Of a stretch of 64,000 bases of DNA, positions 55,249-64,000 are shown one piece after another. A program made the position numbers and the translations under genes. Source of the stretch: Formicarius rufipectus (Eukaryota; Chordata; Aves; Passeriformes; Formicariidae); the NCBI GenBank assembly GCA_013399695.1, contig VXAU01002255.1, positions 1-64,000 of the forward strand, in the 5' to 3' direction. Positions within the stretch are counted from its first letter, which is position 1. Every line of letters begins with the position of its first letter. The notes beneath the pieces are model-generated. The model saw only the letters and a list, made by a program, of their open reading frames with translations. It was not told the DNA's origin and ran no database searches.

Positions 55249-55489
55249 CGATGATAAAGAGAATTTCCACTGCAATGTCGCTGACAGTTGTGCTTCGAGT
55301 TGTCGACAGCTCATCATGGCCAATAAAGGAGACATTGTAAGGTACAGTTACAGCAACATAAAACGTTGCCAATAAAATAAGCCAGTCCCAGCCAGCTTTA
55401 AAAGTGCTAAAATGCAACAGTATGAATTTGGATTTTTTTGCATCTGAAACTTTGTATTCTGGAAATGCTGGTTTATCTACAAAAACATT
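55249..55489 (-). CDS. KCNH8: KCNH8 exon: pre-S1, S1 and start of S2
   Basis: This exon of 241 bases encodes 80 codons plus the first base of the next. It starts NVFVDKPAFPEYKVSDAKK and ends AVEILFII, about residues 191-270. The acceptor is CTTTTTCAG and the donor reads ATCATCG|GTAAGA. Residues about 223-243 (WDWLILLATFYVAVTVPYNV) form transmembrane segment S1. The extracellular S1-S2 loop follows (IGHDELSTTRSTTVSD), and the exon ends inside S2. The split codon G|AT restores the aspartate of the FIID motif at the next exon. That S2 acidic residue is part of the voltage-sensor charge network in the family. Compared with the human sequence I recall, the S1-S2 loop has small changes (SFIGHDE versus CFIGNDD). 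An assembly gap lies about 110 bases upstream in the intron but does not touch the exon. Confidence 0.98.
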
Positions 55490-55597
55490 CTGAAAAAGAG
55501 AGAAAAATATTAAATTAGACAAAACAACAATTTGACCACACAGTAACATTTCTTCCAATGCAGCCATTGGGTGGTTGGTGGGGTTTTTTTGTTTGTT

Positions 55598-55656
55598 NNN
55601 NNNNNNNNNNNNNNNNNNNNNNNNNNNNNNNNNNNNNNNNNNNNNNNNNNNNNNNN
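55598..55656. other. Assembly gap (59 N)
   Basis: Fifty-nine undetermined bases directly follow a G/T-rich low-complexity run (GGGGTTTTTTTGTTTGTT) on the plus strand. The gap is intronic, about 110 bases upstream of the S1 exon acceptor, so the coding sequence is unaffected. The placeholder length may not equal the true length. Confidence 0.97.
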
Positions 55657-56377
55657 AATGTAGTCCTCACACTGATTTAGACAAATAGTTCTGTTCATGG
55701 AAATACCTTTCTCTTTGTGTGTTTCCTTTCAAACACTCATGTCATTGTCTACTGTTTGGTTCTCATTCATGAATCTAAGTGGCTGAATCCTCACTGTTAT
55801 CATCAGCTCGTTTTTAATCACAGATAATGAAATGTTCCTCTTACTATTTCCAATAGATAGCTCAAAAAAAACCCCCATGTATTAAAGCTAGTCAAATGGT
55901 CTCAGAGTAAATGTTTTTAAATGGTACAATACCATCTGCACCAGGATTTTGACAGTACAGATAAGTCACCAAAAGCTATTTAAAAGTTATGTTCCTAAAA
56001 ATATTATTATGTAATGAAAATATCCATGGAAGACCTGGCCATAATTTGCAGGAGTTTTTTATTATTAAAGTTTTTCAACATTAAATATTATTAGGGGATT
56101 TTTAAAACTATTTTTTTCAACATATAATATTTCTATTCAATGGAAGAGACTGTGAGATATATACCAGTAATGTATTTCCAGGTCTTTAATCTACACCAAG
56201 TCTATTCTGCTTTAGTTTTTAATGTAATAGTATCTAGGAGGATGTATCTGCACTGCTGCTTAATTTTGGTAGCCAATAAAAGGAACATGTCAGTGGCAGA
56301 TCATCTTTCAGGGTGTTTATATTCTATATTAGTTGGTAATTTTTTCCATTATCTCTCTTCCATCTTTCCCTAACTAT

Positions 56378-56502
56378 AAAAAAAAACAACAAACAAACAA
56401 ACAAAAAAACCCAAAACCAAAAACAAAAAAAAGCCCAGAAAAACTCAAAACCAAACAAAAACCCAAAGCAAAAGAAAACCAACCAAACAAAAAACCACAA
56501 CA
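56378..56502. repeat. A/C-rich low-complexity tract
   Basis: About 125 bases of A runs are broken by C, CC or CCC with rare G. Open frames on both strands across it (56324-56560 and 56333-56536) are compositional artefacts. Confidence 0.93.
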
Positions 56503-57411
56503 AGACCATTTTCGTCTTCTCTGTCAAAGTTTTTAGCTTTTTAAAGCAAATGATATACAAACAAGAAACTGAATACTGTTTTGAGATTTTAAAAATTCTT
56601 TTTTGCTACCTCTGCTTCTGATAACTATAGGTTCTCACTGTTGGAACAGGCTCTCCAATATCACTCTAGCAAATATTGATATGAACATACTGATTCCATA
56701 TGTATCTCTAACTTTTCTCTGCTGTAACTTCTCTTCTGAAGTATAGTTCCATAGAGCAGAAAAGTTATTTTTTTCTCATGAGCCTTTCTTTAGAAGTTCT
56801 TCTGTTGCTGTACTGTTGGCTTTGTCTATTTTTTGGTTTAGTTTTAGCAACATTCATAGGACGCTTTGTGAACTTACGTATTAGTTATAGTTACTGGGGG
56901 AACACAGAAGTAATTTAAAGGAAGAAACATTACCAATTCTATTTGGAAATGAAAATATAAATATACTCAGCACAGAGTTGAAGAAATTCACATGAAAAGC
57001 TGCCTAAATGACATGTGACCTTCTGGAGCATAACAATATGGAAATTTTCAGCTAGAGCAATACCTTGAATTTCTCCATTAGTTTATTTTTTTGCAAATAA
57101 AAATAATTAAAAAATTGAAGATATCGGGATGACAGGTAAATTGGAATCTAAAATTAAATTCTGAGAAACTTTATAATGTGGCTTTCCTGGCATCAAGTAA
57201 ATACCTGTTTACAGTACATCTAAATACACTGTCTTGCCATATGGTAACAAATACCACAGTAGGCAGAACTACACTTCAGTGAAAGGCACTCTAATCCTTT
57301 TGCTGCTTTAAAATTATGACTCGGACATTTCTCAGGTACTCACTGACCTTTTACAGCACTTTTAATTCTATCTTTTTGTTTAAAGACAGTGGAAAGAGTA
57401 CATTTTTGGGG

Positions 57412-57424
57412 AAAAAAAAAAAAA
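57412..57424 (-). repeat. 13-A run; U-run after weak donor
   Basis: Thirteen consecutive A on the plus strand give 13 U in the transcript, from about +18 to +30 after the GTAGGT donor of the linker exon. The placement is like the tract at 41258-41320. Confidence 0.9.
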
Positions 57425-57441
57425 GAGAAGATTACACCTAC

Positions 57442-57569
57442 ATTATTAATTTTTAATTTGTTCTTCTCTCTTCTTTGTAGATGCCCAGAAATATGATAAA
57501 GGACAGCTCTACTCCGTCTGCGCGCTGACTCAAAATGTGACCCAGCTCTTCCTCTTCCTTTCCATTTTT
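57442..57569 (-). CDS. KCNH8: KCNH8 exon: post-PAS N-terminal linker
   Basis: This is the most upstream KCNH8 exon visible, 128 bases. The acceptor is TTCTGTTCTGCAG and the donor reads AATAAT|GTAGGT. The first two bases complete a codon begun in an exon outside the window, so the exon starts in phase 1 and ends on a codon boundary. It encodes 42 full codons, including SARRRSRAVLYHISGHLQRR and ending KLKINN, about residues 148-190 of human KCNH8. The segment is cytosolic, highly basic, and links the PAS domain to S1. The serine/arginine cluster is typical of EAG-family linkers. The open frame runs on upstream through the intron to an ATG at 57592-57594, but that ATG is not a credible start because the acceptor is strong and the family has a PAS domain before this point. 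A run of 13 A on the plus strand (U in the transcript) follows the weak GTAGGT donor. Confidence 0.95.
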
Positions 57570-58890
57570 CTGCAGAACAGAAGGGAGAGCCCATTAAAAA
57601 TCAGGAAATAACACTTTAACCTTTGGAACCGGAACTGCTGACATTTCAGGCATTGGTAGAAATGTAAATATTATACCCTCCTTTTCTTTTGTTTAATCTT
57701 TTGCAGTAAAGAAACAATAATCCCCTCTCCTGAAGGGCAAATAAAAATCACTGTGAAGTTTTAATTGTCAAATGCCTTCACACAAAAAGAAATTAAATAA
57801 AACATGATTTCATAGATAAGATAAATGTACTCTCTACTGTTTCAGAAAGGAATGATTACTGACCAGAGGGAAGCATGGCAAAGAGTAACCACTTAAAATA
57901 TCCTTGAGGTTGTCCTGCTCTCTTATTTCAGGGAAAGAAGAAAAAATAAATCTCTTGTGCTGCACTTTTTAAAACAAAGAGTCTGACTTGTACGAGGCTT
58001 CCATTGTGTCAGAGTATGCTAATTTTACAGCTTGCTCATTAGTAATAAATTCTTACATTCATGTGTTTAGATGTCTTTTCTCACCATATAGTCACTGGTG
58101 AAATCACTTGACACATTACTTGGTGACATGAAACCCTTTAAGACTAAATACTGAACATAATTTTGGAAAGGTTTATGGTTTTTTACCTCCATTCAGATGT
58201 CTGTAACTGTCAATCATGGGAACAAATTTTGTTCTTGCTTATGATGCAGTAAATTCAAAGTAACTCCATTGACTCTGATGGAATTACAGTGAACTGATGC
58301 CAGAGTAAATGAAAGCAGACATTTTGTGATGTGTCAGGATTAAGAAGAAAGAAATTATGGGAATAAAATAAGAAGCTGTCTGTCATGGAGGTTTAATTAA
58401 AGTCAATTCAATGCATACAAATTGAGGAGAAAAAATTAACAATGTACAAAACTAATTAGCAGAGACAGAAATTAACAACGAGCAAAATATCTATACTAGA
58501 AGCCTGCCTAGAAAAGCAAGAAAGATTTGTATTATAAAATGATGTCTTTTTGGCTCAACAACACAAAATCATACATAATAAAAGGCGTAGGAAAATAAAC
58601 TGTCCAAACTTCTTAGTGAAGAATATCTCATGCAATTCATGCAAGAGCAGTTTCCAGCTGAGGATTTCCTTACATGTCAGTAAGGAGAAGGGAGTGAAAA
58701 AAAAAAATAAAAAAAATAAAAAAGGTAAAAGTTTTGCACTGCAAAACCAAATAGCTACTCAAAAGTTGACGCAGGCAGAGAGAGAAGCTTCATACTTTCC
58801 CATTTCCTACACATACAGGTGTCAAAATACAATGTAGAAAGACAAAACTAAAAGTACAATTTCAGAAAAGACTCTGCCTAATTAATGTCG

Positions 58891-58968
58891 TCTTTTTTTG
58901 TTTTGTTTTGTTTTTTGTTGTTGTTTTTTGTGGTTTTGTTTGTTTGTTTGTTTTTGTTTTTTTTTTAA
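58891..58968. repeat. (TTTG)n-type low-complexity tract
   Basis: About 78 bases of T and G, with irregular TTTTG and regular TTTG units. It is the opposite-strand counterpart of the A/C tracts. Confidence 0.93.
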
Positions 58969-61375
58969 ATAAACATCTCCATCATCAAACCATTTAAAAC
59001 TAAAACTAAATTTAAAGTGTTAAATTCTGGATAAGAATAAAGTGCTCATCTGCTTCTCTGAGCAAAACCAAATGTAACAGTCTACCGAATTGGGTCTCCA
59101 CTGCAGTACTGGTCAGCTGCAGTAGTCTGGTTTTGTCATATGATTTTGAAATTCTCTTTTAAAATATTTTCAGCCCTCTCTTGTTTGCTTTTGTCAAGAT
59201 AAACGGCCCTGTTGGATGAGGCTGTTCAGTTTACTCTAATACCTCCAGAAGTAGTCAATAAAACAGGCTTCAGATCTTCCCAGCTAGGAAGCAGACTGAG
59301 AAAAACGCTTTTCCCAAGTTTCTGGCCAGCAATGCTTTTGGGATGCTTTAGCTTAAGGTTTCATCCTCACGATATATCATACCTAATACCTGTCCATGTC
59401 TTAGGCCTACAAAGCACAAGGAAGTCTATCCTGGCAGATATAACAGCCTTGGTGATGAGATGTGTTATATGAGACCCACACTGAGCTGTGTTGCAGAAGG
59501 CAGGAATGGTGCCTTTGGGTGGAGTTCCTTTGAGTACAATCATCATCCCCAGCAGTACAAGGCTCTTCTAGTGTGGAAGTGGAGCTCTCTATCTCTGGTC
59601 AACCTTGGAAACCTCTTTACTTCTGCTAGACCACATGTGCCTTTTAAAATATATTTTTTTAAAATATCCTTTCCATAGCTCCTTTTAGAATAATGTGCAG
59701 CTTTCAAGATATGGATACACAATTGCCTGATACAATAGTGAAATAATGCTTTCAGTTTTTTTCTTAAAAACTCCTAACTTCAAATGTGCCTTTTACTCAA
59801 ATGCTGAGCTGAAAGCTGTCCATAATTCCATCTCTTTCCAGAATGGCTGTGGAGACCGTCCATGTCATGAGACTATGGACAGTCGATGCACATATATTGA
59901 GTTAAAGTAGTTTCTTTTTTACCTCCATGTATTTATTGACACAGATTTAAATGCGAACATGTTCCTTATAAGATTTTAAATTTTATGTGCCAGCAGCCTG
60001 GTAATGTTTGACTTTAGACAGATTCCACCTCTTCTACTTAGTTATACCTTTACAGCCATTGAGAATACTGAACTCATTAAGCTGTTCTGGTTGTGAGGCT
60101 TGGTATGGCACTAAGGATCATACCAGTTACACATTTTCGCAGCAAGTGACTTCAATTACATGCTGATTCCACTATTTACAAAGGATTAATACTACCTCTT
60201 AGTTAATATTGAAAGTCATTCAACTCCCAGAGACAGAAAAGCATGGATAAATAAGGAAAGTGTTACATTCATTAGGAAGTAATAATATTTTTTCTACTAA
60301 AGAGAAATGGTAAAGATTTTTTATGGTTGTTAGTAACAGTGAAATAACATGGGTTTCTTGTGAAGATAAGACGCCACCAGAGCATGTGACAATACCTTAT
60401 AACATAAATCATGGAATGACATTTGTGAGTTCTCCTGCTTTCTGATCTTCTCAGTGCCTTTAGGAAGACAGTCCTGATCCTTGCAAACTACATTGTTCAC
60501 CAGGTGTGCCCTTGCATGTGTGTGATTATTTTCTGTAACCTTCCTTCTTTTCCTGTCATACTTATACTCCCGTTATATTCTGAAGGAGACCATTTTTTAT
60601 AGACACACAGCTGTTTCTGGTTCTTTTAAAAAGTTTAGGTACCTGACAGACTTGCTTTTTTTTTTTTTTTTTTAACCATGACTGATTTTAGCACAAAGAT
60701 AAAAGACTAAATACAACCATAAGCAAATAGTCACTTTAATACAGCTGGTTTATTTTTGCCTGGTGCTTAAAATCAAAAGCATTTCTCATCTTCCCAAATA
60801 CTGTAAGAAATCTTGTTCTATTTTGGGCTATATTTCTTGGTGCTTCTACACACCCCTTCCTGTGTGATGGTAATCTCCTCCCCAAAACTGCTCTTGCAAA
60901 GGATGCTTTGCAATTCAGTCTTATCTCCCTTTTACTTTGATCAGAAAAGTGATAATGCCTTTTTCTAACTCATTGCTGTTCTTCTGATTGTTCTTCTTTC
61001 AAATGAAATTATTACCACAACCATCGTACATGACAATTGTAAAAGTCTTTTCTAAGAAAAGAAACTAACACAGCACCTCTTTGCTAAGCTTAACATTAGT
61101 TTCCTAACACTTTAAGACCTCTCTCACAATCATGCAAGGGAAGGCTGTATTAAAAAAATAGCAGAATCAGACATGAACATGCTTTTATTTATTGTCTTTT
61201 CTGCTGTGTTTTTATAAGAACATGAGGCTTTAACCATCCACTCAAAGCTAACAGAAAATGGAGGCATAACTCTTTCTTGGTCTTTGGGGAAAAAAAATAA
61301 ATCTGCTTCTTAGGTATAAATCACAAAAATAAACACTAATAACTTGTGACAAACTTCTAAGTATACGCTGCCCTA

Positions 61376-61394
61376 GCAGTGCGAAAAGCACTGC
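61376..61394. repeat. 7-base hairpin with GAAAA loop
   Basis: GCAGTGC and GCACTGC pair around GAAAA. It lies about 55 bases before the CR1 fragment. The size is near what chance allows. Confidence 0.6.
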
Positions 61395-61450
61395 AGTCGG
61401 CTTTACTGACTACAGTGAAACCAGATGTATGCCCATTCTTCTTCAAAGCA

Positions 61451-61670
61451 TTTCATAGGACCATAATACGATTCAGGTTGGAAAAGACCTCTAAGATCAT
61501 GAAGTCCAACCACTAACTCCGAACCACCAATTCACCACGTCTATAAGTGCCGCATTGACACATTTTTCATATACCTTCAGGGGTAGTGATTCAAAAACTT
61601 CCTTGGGCAGCTAGTTGCAATGCTTGATAAGGCTTTTGGTGAGGAAATTTTTTCCTAAAATCAGTATAGT
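61451..61670 (-). mobile_element. CR1 LINE 3' fragment
   Basis: The plus strand reads as reverse-complement CR1 3' end. TTTCATAGGACCATAATACG and AGGTTGGAAAAGACCTCTAA are followed by GATCATGAAGTCCAACCACT, then AAGTGCCGCATTGACACATT, CTTCCTTGGGCAGCTAG and GTGAGGAAATTTTTTCC. This block order is that of a CR1 subfamily different from the 14.2-kb copy. Orientation is the same as KCNH8, and the 5' part is missing. Confidence 0.93.
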
Positions 61671-64000
61671 CAGAGTACAGCATTGGATATTGTTCAGAAT
61701 ATTTTATGGTTTATAATGTTCTCATTCCCCAGAGGCTTTTATAAGGCTTTTTCATATTCTCATAAAATCATGCGATTATTTCATCTTGACTCCTTTGTGA
61801 GCTAATCCAGGAGCAAGTATGAGAAATAAATAGACCATTTTTTTATTCTCCTAACATTTTACTGGATAAATAGGCAGCGTAGCTAAGAAAGTTTTGATTT
61901 ATTTAATTGTTTACAAAGCTAAAGTCAATCATGAGATGAAACAGCAAGTAGTGCAACTCCCACCTAAGAAAATTTGTCATAGAAATAACATCCCTTTGAA
62001 TGTGTGAAGTGCATCTCCTTTTGAAAAACAACTAAAGTAGAACAGGACAAATGGTCCTTCATTCCTAACAGGTGTCCAGATAAGGACAGACTTGAAGAAA
62101 TCCACAATGCTGCTCCATGCACAGACAGGAGCCCTGTGAAAAGGTGTAGTAACCAGGTTAACACTGTGACTTCTACCTATTGGTGGGACCCTTCCCTCAG
62201 AACATGGAGGGACTGGCACATTCACACACCTGTGTCATCTCTCCTACTGTTCTATTCTGAAATCTGTCAGGGAAATAAATCCCCCATTATCTTCCCTGTT
62301 TATATCTCTAGGCTGTCACAACCACTCAGTCCAACTGCAAAGAGATGTTTTTAACTGGGATATCTTACAAGTACTGAACTGTGCCTTTTCGAACATGCAT
62401 TCACTGAATCATTCATTGAAGATTTTCTCCATCATTTATTAATCTTACAAGTCTACCTAAAAAAGGCATCCTGTAAGAAGTGCAATCGCAATTTTTTAGT
62501 CCTTTTAATATATGTCTTCAGAAGCCCTCATCATTTGCATCATAAGGTAAGGAAAACCACAGCAAAAAGTGTGATCTTTCATAGACCTCCATGGGTAACT
62601 CACACACAATAAAATCAATACAATTATGTCTACAGGAAACACTACGGTACTAAATCATATTCAGTATGTACAACTCAAAATCCATTTCACCGGCAGTCCT
62701 AAAAAAAACCAAACTACCAATGACATTCTGAAGGAGACAAATAGGGTAAGGAAATCTTGAATTCTGAAGAAAAAACCTTTTAAAAAGATTGTATGGAACA
62801 GTGGTATGATTTTTTTTTTCCCTAGGTGTTTTGATATCTTTGGGAAATGTTCAGTTATTTTGTAGGGGTCAGTACATGAGCAGTTGCCAATAAAGATAAA
62901 ACTGTAAAGCCTTATTTGCCATTAATGACAGAATAAAAGCACTACTCTGTGCTGTAGGAAGCTTTATGAAGTCTGTTGGTTGTATGACATTCTTTCAGTC
63001 AACAGCAACCATATTCATTCAACAACATCCATTCATATAACTGTTGGCTGCATGGTGGATCCAGGCTAACTTCTAGCTGCTCTTTTTGTTCTGTTAACTG
63101 ATTAACTGATTCAATAAGAAAATGTACTTAACTTACATATCAGATCTACACTGTAAACATTATTACAGAACATTTTAAAAGGGGCCAATTTTACACAGAA
63201 TCAATGGTATGATTATTATAATTTTAGAATTATGCCTTGAGAGAAAATTCAGCCTGGAACAGGCAGAGAAAAGAAGCAATAATATGCATTACTATTACAG
63301 TCTTTATGAATCAGAAAGACCTTTAAACAGTTGTATGCTTATGAAATTAAAAATTGCTAACCACATTTTGGGCTGCTGATTCTTCCAATATTAAGAAAAA
63401 AAGGGCAGGTGGAGACACACAAAGCCAGAATAAGGGTTCTTTCTCCTCTTCCATTTTTGGAGTTGATAGGTGTACACTCCTAAATAAATAAATATTCCTT
63501 TTTTAGATGCCTGTATTAGAGTCTATCTCATAAAATATAGAATTGGAAAAAAAATTCCAAGCAGATACACCATTCTTCAACTATTCCAATAGACTGAGTT
63601 TCATGGAAGAACTCTGAAAGTGAATTACTTAAAAAAAAATTTCTCATTTATTAACACTACTGCCTAAAGGTTACAAAACTCTAATGAAGTAAAATATTCC
63701 AACTCAAAAATAACTATTTCATAATTATGCAAAAACTGTTCCTTTGCCAGCTCACTACTGCTACTACTCCAGTGAGAGTTGTCCCACAAATGGGAAAATT
63801 GTTGGTTTTATTATGCCATCAAATTTGAAACATGTCTATTGATTCAGCTGAAGCGAGTGGTCTTATGTAGTTCTCACAGAACAAAATGTAGCGTTGAATT
63901 TTCAGTTGAGTTATTGCTCACTTCCAGCTGGGTTTTGATGGTACTGTTAATTCCTCTAACAGTTTATATTTCCCACAGAGGATTTTGGCTCATGAGAAAG

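Larger units (their letters stand above)
55490..57441 (-). other. KCNH8 intron, 1952 bases
   Basis: This intron lies between the linker exon and the S1 exon. It contains an assembly gap, a long A/C-rich tract at 56378-56502 and a 13-A run beside the donor. Nothing else is recognised. Confidence 0.9.
8011..57569 (-). other. KCNH8: KCNH8 gene, partial: eight internal coding exons
   Basis: This span holds eight consecutive coding exons of an ELK-type voltage-gated potassium channel, read on the minus strand. Exon lengths in transcript order are 128, 241, 158, 208, 198, 200, 250 and 215 bases, separated by introns of 1952, 13746, 4949, 18211, 3878, 1794 and 3431 bases. Every donor starts with GT, every acceptor ends in AG, and the seven junctions keep one frame without a stop. 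The joined protein has S1-S6, an SVGFGN selectivity filter, a C-linker and a CNBHD. The near-identity to KCNH8 that I recall, rather than KCNH3 or KCNH4, rests on segments such as the AKKSKFILLHFSTFKAG block and the TYNLREGHESD end of the CNBHD. The start codon, PAS domain and C-terminal tail exons lie outside the window. The product is a plasma-membrane tetrameric K+ channel subunit, known from mammals as mainly neuronal. Confidence 0.96.
57570..64000 (-). other. KCNH8 intron upstream of linker exon (partial)
   Basis: This is the 3' part of an intron that runs off the window end. It contains a T/G tract at 58891-58968, a poly-T run near 60656-60674, a small hairpin at 61376-61394 and a CR1 fragment. 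I searched for the preceding exon (end of the PAS domain and its FKDIT-like segment) and did not find it. Confidence 0.8.

Noticed and set aside
57570..57594. ATG upstream of the linker exon as an alternative start
   Set aside because: It lies in the intron before a strong TTCTGTTCTGCAG acceptor, and KCNH8 is known to have an upstream PAS domain. An alternative first exon cannot be excluded without RNA data.

Overview
The window is a vertebrate genomic fragment, most likely avian. It is AT-rich, almost entirely intronic, and carries fragments of CR1 LINEs, the dominant retroposon of birds and other sauropsids. The only gene I can support is KCNH8 (Kv12.1, ELK1-type voltage-gated potassium channel). 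It lies on the minus strand, so transcription runs from high to low coordinates. I cannot name the species.

Eight consecutive coding exons are present, at 57442-57569, 55249-55489, 41345-41502, 36188-36395, 17779-17976, 13701-13900, 11657-11906 and 8011-8225. All eight donors begin with GT and all eight acceptors end in AG. The seven internal junctions join in frame, giving 1598 coding bases (about 533 codons). They run from the N-terminal linker after the PAS domain through S1-S6 and the pore, the C-linker and the cyclic-nucleotide-binding homology domain (CNBHD). In human KCNH8 numbering as I recall it, this is about residues 148-680 of about 1107. The first exons (start codon, PAS/eag domain) lie beyond 64000 and the C-terminal tail exons lie before position 1. 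I found neither end of the gene here.

Layout from low to high coordinate: 1-8010, intron after the CNBHD; 8011-17976, four exons (CNBHD, C-linker, S6 and pore) with introns of 1.8-3.9 kb and a CR1 copy near 14.2-14.5 kb; 17977-36187, an 18.2-kb intron; 36188-41502, two exons (S4-S5 and S2-S4) with a 4.9-kb intron; 41503-55248, a 13.7-kb intron; 55249-57569, the S1 exon and the linker exon; 57570-64000, the start of another intron with a second CR1 copy near 61.5 kb. A 59-base assembly gap lies at 55598-55656, with single ambiguous bases at 42349 and 55184.

The introns hold simple repeats (many A/C- or T/G-rich tracts), a few perfect inverted repeats, and no other gene I could recognise. I did not find a clearly new biological system. 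The most useful observations concern splicing: one in-frame symmetric exon carries most of the pore, and U-rich runs follow two donors. A few perfect hairpins in the introns are also unexplained.
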